This document shows, in pieces, positions 23,991 to 35,300 of a stretch of 64,000 bases of DNA (positions are counted from its first letter, which is position 1; every line of letters begins with the position of its first letter). Both the position numbers and the translations under genes were made by a program. This DNA is from Rhynchopus sp. YZ270_cl-10 (lineage: Eukaryota > Euglenozoa > Diplonemea > Diplonemida > Diplonemidae): NCBI GenBank assembly GCA_964035575.1, contig OZ037908.1, positions 558,001 to 622,000 on the forward strand, given 5' to 3'. Under the pieces are notes generated by a model, which was not told the origin of the DNA, did not search any database, and saw nothing but the letters and a program-made list of their open reading frames with translations.

Positions 23991-24127
23991 GAGTATTACC
24001 CCCCTAGGCTCTTTTCATTTTAATACATTTCTTGGCCTTTTTTCTTCCTTTCTCTCCTTTCCTAAGGCGTGTGTGCCTTGTTTTACCTCACCCCCCTTTT
24101 CACATTCCACTTTCTCCCTTTTCAGGT

Positions 24128-24205
24128 TGTGCTTTCATCCGTTCCTGGCATCGTATGTGCGGGTCAGTTAGAGGTTGTGTCCAGGTCTGCATCAATGGCC
24201 CTACC
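24128..24205 (+). repeat. Family B repeat, 3' part
   Basis: TGTGCTTTCATCCGTTCCTG then GCATCGTATGTGCGGGTCAG and a TCTGCATCAATGG end match 61021-61082 and 39299-39375. Confidence 0.65.
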
Positions 24206-24968
24206 ATGTCAGGTAACTAAACACATTTTTTCTTTTTCTGATCCGGCGAGAGTGGTGTTTACCAACGTACCATAACAGTGTATACGGTTAGTGAAACTGG
24301 TCCGGGGCCAGGTAGTCAATGGGAGCGTATTGCAGTAATAAAAATATCAACACAGACTATTTATTACACACTTTATGCACAAAGAGGTGGGGGATCTTTC
24401 TTCACCAAAAACCCCCTTTTTGTTTTTTTGTCTGGTTTGCTTTCATGGCTGTGTAAGAAAAAACAAAAAACTAAAGTTTTGTTCGAAACCCGCCGGAAAA
24501 CTTAAGTCGCTTAAGTTCCGCAGCTATGTTTCATGACATTTTTTTATATAGTCATTCGTCGTGTTGGCTGCTTACGCGGGCACCCCCCCTTTTTTTTTTT
24601 GCCTCTCCCCCCTCCACAGCCACCCCCAGGAAACCCCCCGTCTTTCCAGAGGGAACAGGTTTTCCGCCTCCCACCCCCTTACAACTGCGTTACGGCCAAG
24701 TCAAGAAATTGTTTTTCCCCCCATCCCCCCTTTTTTCTTTCAGCGTTAGGTTGCCCTCTCTCGCGCTGTGTCTTATCCTCTGTATTCCACGGCTGGCGTC
24801 GGTTCCCCAACTTCTGGTTGTGCAGCCGATTCGTCCAGATGAGGTGGTTTGGGTGTATTTCAAAAGTGTGCGTCACTTTCGAGAACCCCGCAGCAGATGA
24901 GGCTCCCTTCTTTTTGTTGACACCACACCCCGCAAAGGACCCCACACACACCCACACCGGGCACAACA

Positions 24969-27900
24969 ATGAAGCGGCTCGCATGCGCTGCAGTCGAGAA
25001 CGTTGCCAACGTTGCCAGGCTGCAGGCACGGCGTGAGTCGGGGGGCCTGCTCACAGACCTGCCCGTGCCGGGGAACTACAGACCTGCACACGACGAGATG
25101 GCGCGGCCTGTGAAGGACAATGAAGGGAAGCCAAACTGGGGTGTGGCGCAAAGGTCTTCACGGAACATGGGGTACAACGACCCGAAGCTTCCGAGAAACT
25201 GGTTTGAGGACGATGTGAGCTCAAGACGGCCTGCAAGCAGCAGCAACAGCAACGACAAGAACACCAGCACCAACACCAACAGCAGTAACTCAACCACACA
25301 GCCCCAGGCCAAAACAAATGCCAGACCACCTCACATGGAGCTGCGTCACTTAAATAACCTGATCGAGAAGGGAGCACTGGAGAAGGTATGCCTGCTTTGC
25401 AGCAGGGGAGGTACTGTGGTGGAACACCACTTCTGTCCTCGTAGGATGAGGGTGTTTCATTGACCATAGAATTTCTTGGCAACATGGAAGAGATACTTTC
25501 CCCAAAAACACGCATGATCGGGGTACACAGCTTTTGTGCCGATCCTTTTGTTCATTCTTAAGGTGACTAAGCACGAGAGGCTTAGGATCATCTTATAAAC
25601 TTTTCTTTGTTCCACGTGGCGAGTCTTTCTGGCATAACCCTATTCGCCACCAATCATCCCACCCCCTACAGGAAGTGAAAACCACGGCCAGACGGGTAGC
25701 TAGTGTGGTAGTGCCAGATCACGAACGCGAAAAGGTAAGTCGCGCACCACCACCACCACCACCACCCCCCCGACTCACCCACTGCATGTCTGTGATGTAT
25801 CCGTATAGATACGACTGGAGGCACATTTATCTCGGTTTTTTCTACCCCAAAAGTGTACTTTGATTATGTGTCTCTATCTCTCTCTGTTCCCTACAGACGT
25901 TGCAATCGCTCAGCAAGGCGTACCCTCAGATAGCCGAGACAATGTGGCTTCCACACATGAGCAAGGACACCCTGAGTAAACCGAAGCCCTTCACACTGGT
26001 CATGAGCGGGTACGCTGCCGCTGGCAACCTGTCCGGCGTGCAGCGTCTGTGGATGGCGATGAAGCAGCGGGGCGTGCAGGAGAACCTTGTGACGTACAAC
26101 GTGGTGCTCAACTGCTTTGCGAACATGAGGGATGAGGAAAAGGCGCTCAGCCTTCTCAGCACAATGGAGGCCGACGGGATCACCGCGGACCTTGTTAGCT
26201 ACAACACTGCAATCCGCGCGTGCAAACGGTATGGCACCATACAGCCACACAGAAATTCTACTCTTTACGAACCACATCTACACCTTCTCGGATTTTACCA
26301 ACATTTGAATTGATACGTAGCTCATTACACATCGGTGATTGTTAAAAAAACAAAAGGACTTTGTATCATACCATGTTTCCCTATACAGAATGGATAAGGC
26401 GTTGGGTTTGTTGCGACATTTGAAGAGCGAAGGGTTCACCCCAGACGCGTACACCCTCGAGTCGCTCCTGGTTGTGTGTCTTGCGAACGACGACCTGGAG
26501 ACAGCCGAGCTCATCCTCGCGGACTTTACCGCCAAGAGCGTGACACCTAACGGAGGGGGCTACCTCAATCTGATGAAGATCTATCAAAAGGCAGGCAAGA
26601 ACATCGAGGCCCTGCAGCTGTACAACAAGGCCCTGAGCTTGCCGAGGGGAAAGACCGTTCGGGGGATCGGGCAGGTATGCAAAACTCCCGGATGAGGGGG
26701 GTTTTTTTTTGGGGGGGGAGCTCTACAAAACCGTGTGACTGAATGACAGCTGGTGGTGTTGTGTGTTCGCGCAACAATGCCGTATTTTACGTCACATTTT
26801 TGGTTTTTTGGTTTGTGGCAAAGTGTGAATGTTCAAATACTGTATTTCCAAAAAATAAAGTAATCTAGTATAAGCCTGACCCAAACCTATCTCGCCCCGG
26901 GGTTTGGCAAGCCTGGGTATCCAATGATCCCCGTTCGTTACCTGAGGAGTGGAGGCGGGAGGAGGATGTAACGGTTTCTACGAAATGAGAGATAAGGCGA
27001 GGAACGGCTGGAGCTCGCACGGAAAAAAAAAGCGAGGTGTCTGGATCAGGGAAGTTCCTAAGTGGGACCGAGAACATGAAATTCTGGATTTTAGTTTTTT
27101 TTTCCTTTTTTTTTTTCCTTTTTTTCCTTGGGGGGCTTTCTTGTGGTTTCTAGTGGGTTTCACTGTAGGTGACACACCACCAGTGTGGTGAAATGGTCGA
27201 AACTCTCAAAAGCAAGAGTTTTCAGGGGGCAAGAAAAAAAAAATTGACAACAAAATCCTGCACCGTCAGGGCTGTACCCCCAATTTTTTTTTGCCTGCGG
27301 CGCCATTTTTCATTTTTTGCTCTGCAAAAAAGGGTTCGTTGGAAGCTAGATTTTTACACTGTACTCAAAATTTTTTGCCTGCGGCGCCATTTATATTATT
27401 TTTTGCTCCGCAAAAAGAGAAGTACAAACACCGTTCATCGGCGGAAGCACTGGTTCCACGGGTTATCGAACCCCAGAGAGCACTTCATTGGCATGCACGC
27501 GGTTACCGCGAGGGAGCGTGTATGCAGGTACAAAATCACTGCCCCATCCAAATAATATTCCCAACGTCTTTGGGGGTCCCCTTGCATTTTGCAGCCAAAA
27601 ATGCAACTAGACCAAAGCTGCAAAAAGTTCCGCGCGAGTGTAGCGCGCCCGGGTTTGGGACCCCTTTTTGAATTTCGAAGGGCGGTTAAAGTGGCCCAGA
27701 ATCACAGTTCTGACACTCATTTAGCATTGTGAGCAACTCACTAGTGGTCGTAACCAAAATTTGTATCAATCAAGAACTTGTCCATTTTCTCGAAATGACC
27801 CCACTACAGTGAGGGTAGAGCTCGGAAAAGGGCAAAAAACCCCACCCAAAAAAAGGAAAAAAACGGGAACATAAATCCAGAATTTTGCTGTTTTTCCCGA

Positions 27901-28221
27901 GAACAAGGAACAACCCTGGTCTGGATCATCAACTATTCAAAAATTATTCAAAAAAAAAAAAAAGTGGAGATTTGCACAAACTGTGGCAAGACAACCGAGG
28001 CAACTACACTGCTCCAACAATTTATCTAAAATACACAAAAACAGATTGTTGTTGACATTTGCAAGGAACATGTCACGCAGGCGAGTGGCCCGTACTTCAG
28101 CCTTCTGTCGTATTTGGAAAGCAACAACCGGGTAGATCCCACGACCCGGACAAAGCTGAATTCTATCCTGAGAGACGTGCAAAAAGACGTACCGAGTGAT
28201 ACTCCAGCTTCCGACGCGTGA
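24969..28221 (+). CDS. Pentatricopeptide repeat (PPR) protein, 5 exons
   Basis: Predicted exons are 24969-25385, 25672-25734, 25897-26228, 26389-26674 and 28045-28221. All phases close, giving about 424 aa. The N-terminus (ATG 24969) is basic and hydroxylated and could be an organelle-targeting peptide. A Ser/Asn/Thr-rich linker follows, encoded by CAGCAACAC-like repeats near 25240-25300. Residues of about 190-350 form four to five degenerate PPR motifs (helical pairs such as VTYNVVLNCFANMRDEEKAL and PDAYTLESLLVVCLANDDLE). The last exon supplies a 58-residue tail beginning IVVDICKEHVTQ and ending at TGA 28219-28221. It was found by extending in phase across a 1.37 kb intron. PPR proteins bind single-stranded RNA, mostly in mitochondria or plastids. 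The RNA target cannot be inferred. An early end at 26695 by reading through the donor is the alternative. Confidence 0.82.
25560..25612 (+). repeat. Family A repeat in PPR intron 1
   Basis: AAGGTGACTAAGCACGAGAG then GCTTAGGATCATCTTATAAA then CTTTTCTTT is one of the best copies. It lies about 60 bases before the acceptor of exon 2. Confidence 0.8.
27275..27330 (+). repeat. Family E repeat
   Basis: TTTTTTTTGCCTGCGGCGCC then ATTTTTCATTTTTTGCTC then GCAAAAAAGGGTTCGTT. Other copies are at 27360-27425, 29255-29322 and 40403-40463. Each is preceded by a CTGTACC- or CTGCACC-like string. Confidence 0.7.
27360..27425 (+). repeat. Family E repeat, second copy
   Basis: TTTTTTGCCTGCGGCGCCAT then TTTTTTGCTCCGCAAAAAG. 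It follows the first copy after about 40 bases and the pair may be a tandem duplication. Confidence 0.7.
27425..27490 (-). repeat. Family C repeat, inverted copy
   Basis: The reverse complement reads CCAATGAAGTGCTCTCTGGG then GTTCGATAACCCGTGG then CGCCGATGAACGGTG, a clear family C match. It is the only minus-strand copy of this family I noticed. Confidence 0.7.
27962..28030 (+). repeat. Family K repeat
   Basis: GTGGAGATTTGCACAAACTG, then GACAACCGAGGCAACTACAC, then TCCAACAATTTATC. A second copy is at 61297-61365. It ends about 15 bases before the splice acceptor of the last PPR exon. Confidence 0.7.
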
Positions 28222-28635
28222 CGCATACCACGACTCTATAAATTAGACCCTGTCCTGCGGTCAGAAGGTTTTTGTGTCACTCTGTGCTGTGTGTGTTTGA
28301 ACGAGATTGATTTAAAAAAAAAATCAGTTCTGGGTTGATTCCTGCTGTGGAATATTTTCCCATCGACGTGGTGTGTCCTTGTGTTGAAATGAAGAAAGAA
28401 AAAGAAAAGAAAACCAGCTTTTCAACACAACTTCATTTTACCCAAGGTTCTCAGAAGAAGTCGTTTCCCCCCCTGCCTGCCTCGGTCGTTTCTAGCACGC
28501 AAAAAGCGTCCGTCTTGCGTATCCCTCCCCCCCTCCACCTTTACCCTATTTTTATTTTGCCACAACGGTCTTGCTGGATCTGGCTACACTAAGTGTTTTT
28601 GAACGTTATTCACAGCGTTTTTTTTAATTTTTGGT

Positions 28636-28710
28636 TCGATAAAACCCGCAGCGAACCATGTGTATGCGTCCGCCGATAAATGGTGAGGCGTTTTTGCACT
28701 TTTTTCAACT
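28636..28710 (+). repeat. Family C repeat
   Basis: TTCGATAAAACCCGCAGCGA then TGCGTCCGCCGATAAATGG then GAGGCGTTTTTGCACTTT. Confidence 0.7.
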
Positions 28711-28974
28711 TATATTTTGTTAAAATCGGGGTGCTTCTGTTTGGGTGTCATCCCGCCCAACCCCACCCAAAAAAAAAAAAAAAATGTAAACTGAGAAGCC
28801 TTCAAGACCGTCGGTCGGAAGGATATTAGGGGTAGCATGCACCTCCTAGTCGCCCCTCCTTTTTTTTTTTTTTTTTTTTTTTTGTTCCTGACATACTTGT
28901 AGCTAACTAGCCGTGGTACGTGGCGATTTTGTTTCCCAAAAGAAAGAAAAAAATCGGCCGGAAAGAAATTTTTT

Positions 28975-29225
28975 TTACCCAGGAAAAAAATTTTTACCCA
29001 GGGAAAAAATTTTCCCCCCAGGAAAATAATTTTCCCCCAGGAAATAAATTTCCCTCAGGCACTAAATTTGCCTCAGGAAATAAATTTCCCCTCGGGAAAT
29101 AAATTTGCCCCAGGAAATAAATTTCCCTCAGGAAATAAATTTGCCTCAGGAAATAAATTTCCCTCAGGAAATAAATTTCCCTCAGGCAATAAATTTCCCT
29201 CAGGCAATAAATTTCCTTCCAGGAT
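28975..29225. repeat. Minisatellite, 18-base unit, about 14 copies
   Basis: The unit is close to CCCTCAGGAAATAAATTT with variants (GCCTCAGG, CCCCAGG, GGCAATAAA). The left copies are more diverged and the right ones more uniform. Long open frames run through it on both strands only because the unit length is a multiple of three. Confidence 0.9.
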
Positions 29226-29254
29226 ATGCACCTGGGGAACTGGGTTGCATCCTG

Positions 29255-29322
29255 TATCTTAAATTTTTTTGCCTGCGGCGACATTTTTTCATTTTTTGCT
29301 CCGCAAAAAAGGGTTCGTTGAG
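29255..29322 (+). repeat. Family E repeat
   Basis: CCTGTATCTTAAATTTTTTT then GCCTGCGGCGACATTTTTTC then TGCTCCGCAAAAAAGGGTTC. Confidence 0.7.
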
Positions 29323-29618
29323 TGACTGGTGACAGGGATTACGCTCCACGTGTGGAACGTATGGAAATCCATACGTGAATTGTTTTGAAAAGGTGGAATC
29401 CGTACGTGTCCATACGTGGTAATTTGGGTTTTGGATTGAGGCTGGGGTGGGGTTAGGTGAGGAGTGGGGGCTCCGCCCACCTCTCACCTAACCCCCACAG
29501 AATTCTATTTTTAGAAGACAATTTTCTTCTATTTTACCGGAAAAGGAAGATGCACTGCGGCGCGAGCTTTCAAACCACCCTTCCCGCGACATAGTAGGCA
29601 ATTTTAAGCGCAATTTTT

Positions 29619-29960
29619 AGAAATGTTGCGTACCGTGGCTTCGCTAGAAACTTTCGTTTTAGCAAAATAGGGAAGTAAAATTTACGGAACTGGACGATAG
29701 TTACCAACAAAAATTGAATTGAAAAGTGCCATTTTATGTCAACATTTTAAAGAAATGTTGCGTACCGTGGCTTCGCCAGAACCTTTGGGAAGCAATGAGG
29801 AGTGAGAAAGAAGGATAAGGGCAAAGAAAAAAGTAGCGTACCATGCGCCTGCGGCGCAAGCTTGCATTACATCTTTTCCATGACATAGTTTGGCTGTAAA
29901 AAAAGGTGCAATTGTAAGCGCATTTTTTAGAAATGTTGCGTACCGTGGCTTCGCCACGAG
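29619..29960 (+). repeat. Cluster of three family D repeats
   Basis: AAATGTTGCGTACCGTGGCT then TCGC occurs at 29619-29660, 29724-29792 and 29931-29960. The middle copy extends upstream with GTGCCATTTTATGTCAACAT, as in the inverted copy at 14797-14868. Confidence 0.75.
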
Positions 29961-30402
29961 TTTAACACTGAAAAGATGGGGAATATGCTTGAACGCGCTG
30001 TTGCCCTGTTTCTCAGCAACAAGCGTCACAGATTCAAGAGAAAACGGAGGTGTTCCTGCTGATGGCGGAGGAGTTGGAAAACGTCGCTCCCCCCGTATTT
30101 GTTTCCGGAATTGAGCTTCTGAGGACTTTTTTCGCGCGAAGCGCGAAAAATTTTTTTTTGCCAAAAAGAAAGAAATTGGGCGTGGAATTCTAAAATTTTT
30201 CGGGGAAAACGGCATATTTAGCGATAAGTATGGTTCCTGAACAAAAACTCCATCTTTTACCCACATGCTGTGTGCGCCAAATGAAGTGGTCGCTCTATGG
30301 TTAATATCCGTGCCTGCATCCTACATGGTGAGGCTGTGTGATATTTGTTACACAGTCGAGTGTAATTTTCCTTGATATCCGATTTCATATCACTGTGTAA
30401 TG

Positions 30403-30451
30403 TGTGTGACACTGTCACAAAAAAAAAAAAATGTTGTGACAGTCATCACAC
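30403..30451. repeat. Stem-loop
   Basis: GTGTGACACTGTCACA pairs with TGTGACAGTCATCACAC around an A-run. A related GTGTGACACTGTCACAAAT string occurs at 23445-23463. It may be a small inverted-repeat element. Confidence 0.55.
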
Positions 30452-30632
30452 GATACAACCGCCTCGCTGTGTAGCACCTTTTTTGCAAGCAGGACACTCC
30501 TCCTCCTCCTCATCGCCACTTCCCTGCGAATCATACACAATAATTTTCTTCTACAGAACAATCCCATTCCCTTCTCCCATGCAATAAACACACCCCCTTT
30601 TTTTCATCAATTTGACCCCCCTAAATTTAAAA

Positions 30633-31916
30633 ATGGACAACACATCATGGGTGGTGCTTGACAATGGGTCACGTCTGAAGGTGGCTGCTTCATGGTCAGC
30701 GGATCAGCTTGATGGTGACAACGCTGTTGCGACCAGACGGAGAAGTGCTGAGCGGTTTGTGCACACCGAAGTTGATGAAGCGCTTGCACGCGGCACCGCA
30801 AAGCTAGCCGTTCAACGTCCTTTGGTAAAAGGATTTCTTCAAGACGTCCCCCTGCAGACAGAGGTGTGGGAGCATGCTCTCGGGGCAAATGATAATGGTG
30901 CAGCGCTTCTGGTAACGTCTCCGCCAGGATCGCTGCCAGAATCGATCCATGCATTGGTGGATATGGCGCTACGCTATTTTGGTTTTGCGAGAGTGAATGT
31001 AACGACCCCACAGCTTCTGACGTTGATGCAGTATACGGCTAGGCCAAAGGATTTCACTGTAGTGGAAGGGAGCGATGCTGAGGCGCAGTGCCTGCCTTTG
31101 CATGCAGTTGTGGTTGATATGGGCGCCTCTGCGTCGAACGTTGTCGTCTTTGTAGATGGTGATGTTGTCAAACCTGCCTACCGCCGTGTCCCTGTAGGCG
31201 GCCATGCAGTACAAATTCAAGTCCAAATGTTCCTAAACCGCCGCCATCCAACAATTGAAGTCCCTTCCATGGTCTCCACCGCAATCACGGAACGCTGCTG
31301 TTACGTTGCGAAAAATTTTTTGAAAGAGGCAAAAGAAGGAAAAGATTTGAGCAAAATCATTTACGGCCTGCCTGGGCATGGCACCTTTGAGGGGAAGGGG
31401 TATGTGGTGCCGAAGGAAATGCAGCGGGAGGTTCAAAAAAAGGCGCGGGGACAGTTTGTGACCGTTTGTGGAGAACGGTTTGCGGCACCGGAAGCATTAT
31501 TTACGCCTGCGATACAAGGGTTTGGGGCAAAGAGTGGGGGCATAGCTGATGCAGTGTTGGAAGCCATCAACGCGGCCGGGGTCTCACATAAATCTGCCCT
31601 AGCGGGGAACATTCTGGTAACAGGTGGGGTGAGTCTGACACCAGGGTTTACAGAAAGGCTGCTGCAGGAGGTGCGTTCGCGGCTGCCTGCGCACATCCCG
31701 GTTGCTGTGAAGCATTGTACCGAGGCGGCGATAGGGCCTGCGAGAGGGGGCAAGGAGTTCTTCGGGGGGAACGTCGCGGTCCGCTCGCTGCTGGACAATG
31801 CAGCCATCGAGAGGGCTGAGTGGAAGGGTGTGTACGGCGAGAGGGACGCGTGGGAGGCGAAGATTCGGCGGGTCTGGCGAGCGTCTGAAGTACTCCCTGA
31901 AGGGCATGGAGAGTAG
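30633..31916 (+). CDS. ARP6: Actin-related protein 6 (ARP6)
   Basis: This is a single open frame of 427 aa with no intron, starting at ATG 30633 and stopping at TAG 31914-31916. It has an actin fold: the N-terminal WVVLDNGSRLKVAA matches the ARP6 phosphate-loop-1 region. VVVDMGASASNVVVFVDG is the second phosphate loop. VPVGGHAVQ is the family's VGG segment, and NILVTGGVSLTPGFTERL is the adenosine motif. The ERFAAPEALF and ITERCCYVAKNF segments fit ARP6 better than actin or other ARPs. In known eukaryotes ARP6 is a core subunit of the SWR1/SRCAP complex, which exchanges histone H2A for H2A.Z. It acts in the nucleus. Length is slightly above the usual ~400 aa, mainly from an extended Glu/Arg-rich tail. 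MON2 follows 385 bases downstream on the same strand. Confidence 0.9.
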   Translation: MDNTSWVVLDNGSRLKVAASWSADQLDGDNAVATRRRSAERFVHTEVDEALARGTAKLAVQRPLVKGFLQDVPLQTEVWEHALGANDNGAALLVTSPPGSLPESIHALVDMALRYFGFARVNVTTPQLLTLMQYTARPKDFTVVEGSDAEAQCLPLHAVVVDMGASASNVVVFVDGDVVKPAYRRVPVGGHAVQIQVQMFLNRRHPTIEVPSMVSTAITERCCYVAKNFLKEAKEGKDLSKIIYGLPGHGTFEGKGYVVPKEMQREVQKKARGQFVTVCGERFAAPEALFTPAIQGFGAKSGGIADAVLEAINAAGVSHKSALAGNILVTGGVSLTPGFTERLLQEVRSRLPAHIPVAVKHCTEAAIGPARGGKEFFGGNVAVRSLLDNAAIERAEWKGVYGERDAWEAKIRRVWRASEVLPEGHGE

Positions 31917-32301
31917 GGAGTAGGGGAAGTAGCAACGAGATCATGCAATGTGTGAACATGGAAGGGTCGCTTTGAGAACACCTCCCTTGGGGGGGTTTTT
32001 TTTTGGAACAAAATTCGGCAGAGAGGTTGTAAATACCTTTGTGCAGGATGCCGACTTTCTCTTTTTTTTTCTTTTTTTTTTTCGTTTTTTTGTACAGTGA
32101 TTAGACCCAGAGGATATTTTCTTCTGACGGTGCAATGTGGGTCGCGCACACCAAACTAAAACAAACCAGAGCGATTTTTTTGTTATTTTCAACCACCCCC
32201 ACCCCCACCCCCACCCCAAATCCCCAACAAATCTCACCACACAGCACCCAAAGACCAACCCCACAACCCTCGCCACACTTAACCTAACACATGCTGCGAA
32301 G
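31917..32301. other. Short intergenic region between ARP6 and MON2
   Basis: It carries a T-rich stretch (about 32055-32090) and a (CACCCC)n tract at 32197-32216, followed by an A/C-rich leader ending at the MON2 start codon. It probably holds the 3' end of ARP6 and the promoter of MON2. No specific element can be named. Confidence 0.5.
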
Positions 32302-35300
32302 ATGAAAGACTCTGGACAGTCTAAGGTGCACCAATGTGCACAGCAGTTTGGCTATCTTTTGGTGCCTGATTTGAAACTGCTTGCACAAGAGGCCAAGAAG
32401 AAGCACCCACAGTTGAAGGAGGCATGCGAGCGAGCCACTGTCCGCGTCACCTCGGTCGACCCTGCCTCCTTGTCGTGCGAGCCGGCAGAGTTCCTACGGG
32501 TGGCCGAGGAGTTTTGGAAGCCGCTCCTCAGCGCGCTCGACGGTAAAGGTGCACGCCTCACAGCCCTCTCGCTAGGAGCCCTCCAAAAGCTTCTATCCCA
32601 CGGCCTTCTCCTTCCAAGCCACATCCCAGCAGTGGTCAATGCGGTTGCCAAGCTGAAGGAGCAAGACGAAGCGGTGCAACTCAAAGTTCTCCAATGTTTA
32701 ATGTTATTATACAGTAGTGGCGAATATGAGCTGGGGTCCGCGCAAATGCCTATGGTCTTTTCGGTTGCCTTTACTATGCATCTAAGCAGAAGCAATACAG
32801 TGCAGAGCACTGCGGCAGCGACGATCACGCAGATTACTCTGGCGCAATTTCATCGGTTGCGCAATGCGAAGAACGCACCAGAAGGGGAGGTAGATACAAC
32901 CTTTGCGACTGCAAAAACCGCCTTTTTGCTGTTAAAAGACCTTTGTACTCTCGCGTCAGGGGAGCCCGGACAGTTCATCAAAATAGTTGGCGAGGTTCCA
33001 AAGATCTTTATCTTTGATTTGCTATACACCGTTATGAAAGACCATTCTGATGTTATGTCTGCACACCCTTCATTTGTCACCTTGGTGCGTGAGGACCTCT
33101 CATTGGTCTTAGCACAGAGTATGAAAAGCGCGACAGATTTGCAGTCTATAGTGCGAATGCACAGATTGATTACGGTTACCTTGCAGCGATTCCCGACGGA
33201 GCTTGTTAAACAGCAGGAATTACTGATTAGTTTAATGGCAGGAGCGTTGGATCAACCAGAATGCCCTATCTGGCATAAACTCTCCATTCTTGCCTCCTGG
33301 AGGGAGTTGTGCGAAAACTATTCGTATTTGAAGAAAATGTACTCCCGTTTCGATCATTCGTCAAAGCATAGCAAGCTTTTCGAATCGTTGTGCTCTTCGG
33401 TGTGCGGGTTGGTGAAGAAAATTCCGCCGAGCGTATTTCAGGCTAGCACAAACGGAGAGAGGTTGACGATACATAAAATGCTGCAGGCAAAGAGTGAGGA
33501 TGAGCTTGCGATTCGTACCACGGAGATGCTCATGATGCTGGTGGAGGTGATCGTTGCGATCTGCAAATCGTTGAGTAAATTAGTAGAAATCGAAGGCCGT
33601 CCATTAACAGACGCAGAGCGCGCAAACAACGTTGAAGAGCAAACCGGCGAGCACCTTGCCATCCACATGCTCAACTCCGTCTGGTCTCTGGTCCTCACAG
33701 CATGCTCTGTACTGCTTGACAAAACATCATCTGAGGAACTCATAGAAGAAACACTGCGTTGCTTCAAACTCTTTACCCACGCCTGCGGGAAGGCAGGCCT
33801 CCCAAACGCGAGAGATTCCTTCATCATGGCGATCAACAAATTTACACTTCCGCAACAAGGTACGCTCTCTCCAAAAAATACTCAGGTTGTCCGCGTACTG
33901 TTTGACATCGCGAATGGGCTAGGAGGGGTTCTGGATTCGAGTTGGTACATCCTATTGGCAAATTTTCAGCAACTCAACATAATTTTAAGTAGCGGAGCGG
34001 AGCAAGCTAATCAGGCAGACATTCCCCTCATCCGCACCCTTTTGGACAACATCTTTGAGGGCACTCTCTACTTCGAGCACGACGCGCTTCTCAGCATGGT
34101 AAACGCCTTATGTCAGCTTTCCGTCGAAGCCATGGCCGCCTCCCAACCTGCCTCCCCGACGGGCACCCGGTATACCTGCTCGCCATATGGGCTGCAACGT
34201 TTGGCTGATGTTTCTGTTGCAAACGTAGGGCGTTTGCATATGTTCTGGCAGTCAGTATGCGATCATTTGGCTTGGCTTGTAAAGAAAGCGCAAAACGAAG
34301 TTCTTCGCAAAGCAGCGGTGGAAGCTGCATCGCAGATCATCCTTGCATATTTTAAAAAATATCGGCAGATCGCGGGGCACCCTACTTCGCCTACCAGCGA
34401 TGATGCTGCTAAGCCTGCACAGCAGCCTACATGGAAGGATGACACCGAAGTGTTTATGCAAATGCAACCCAAGGTGGTCGACTGTCTGCGTCTCATGAGA
34501 GATACCGATAAGACGGATGTACGCATGCTTTGCCTCAACCTCATCTTCACGGTCATAGAGCGAGCTGGGCAGGAGCTCACCCCAGAGTCGTGGAAGACGG
34601 TGCTCAGCATGCTGGCATCGAGTAGTCAATATCCTGCGGAGGTGAATCTTGGGTTTAAATCGGTGGAATTGGTGTACAGTGATTTTATGCCGATTTTGGA
34701 TCATGAGGGCTTGCATGCGTTGATATCCTGTGTAGGGCAGTTTTCGCAGCAGACGGCGACGCCGAACAAAACCAATACAAATCTGTCAGCAATCCAGCAG
34801 GGGCTTTTGAGCATTGCAGACTACTGCTCTTCGGTGACGAATGTGTCGGAGACGCATTGGAACGCTTTGTTCATTCAACTGCGGGATGTGGCAACCGATT
34901 CGCGCCCTGATGTACGACACAGCGGGATGAAAACCCTCTTCAACGCCTTAGTAACCCACGGCAGCACCCTCCCCCCCGCCTGCTGGAACGCGCTCTTCTG
35001 GGATGTGCTTCTCAAAGTGCTTGATAATGTCCACGCCTCGTCTCTTGCCGCGGAGCATGGATCCCAAGAACTCCAACCGCGGTACATCCTCCACCACTCC
35101 CGCAACACCCCTGCAAAACAATGGTACGAAACCCGGTGTATCGTCATCGACGGAGTAGTACGCATCGTAAAGGTCTTCTACACTGTGGCCTGCAAAGGGG
35201 TAAATAAAATTGACGATGTTTTAACCAGGTTGGCAGTGCACCTTGCGAAGGCGTGTATGCATAGCACCGATGAAGTGGCGAATATGGGGCTGCGCAGTCT

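Larger units (their letters stand above)
22266..24968. other. Gene-free spacer between the hAT remnant and the PPR gene
   Basis: No gene is supported. Repeats present include inverted family I (22672-22745), family L (22905-22945), a hairpin (23199-23248), family A (23741-23790 and 23956-23990) and family B (24128-24205). A short frame at about 22490-22630 has a CEKC-GDG string but no splice-consistent partner. Confidence 0.55.
26675..28044. other. Long repeat-filled intron 4 of the PPR gene
   Basis: This intron contains two family E copies (27275-27330 and 27360-27425), an inverted family C copy (27425-27490) and a family K copy (27962-28030) that runs almost to the acceptor. No exon between 26674 and 28045 is supported. 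Confidence 0.65.
28222..30632. other. Gene-free repeat-rich spacer
   Basis: No gene is supported. It contains family C (28636-28710), a poly-A and a poly-T run (28769-28785, 28860-28883), an 18-base minisatellite (28975-29225), family E (29255-29322), three family D copies and a stem-loop (30403-30451). Confidence 0.6.
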
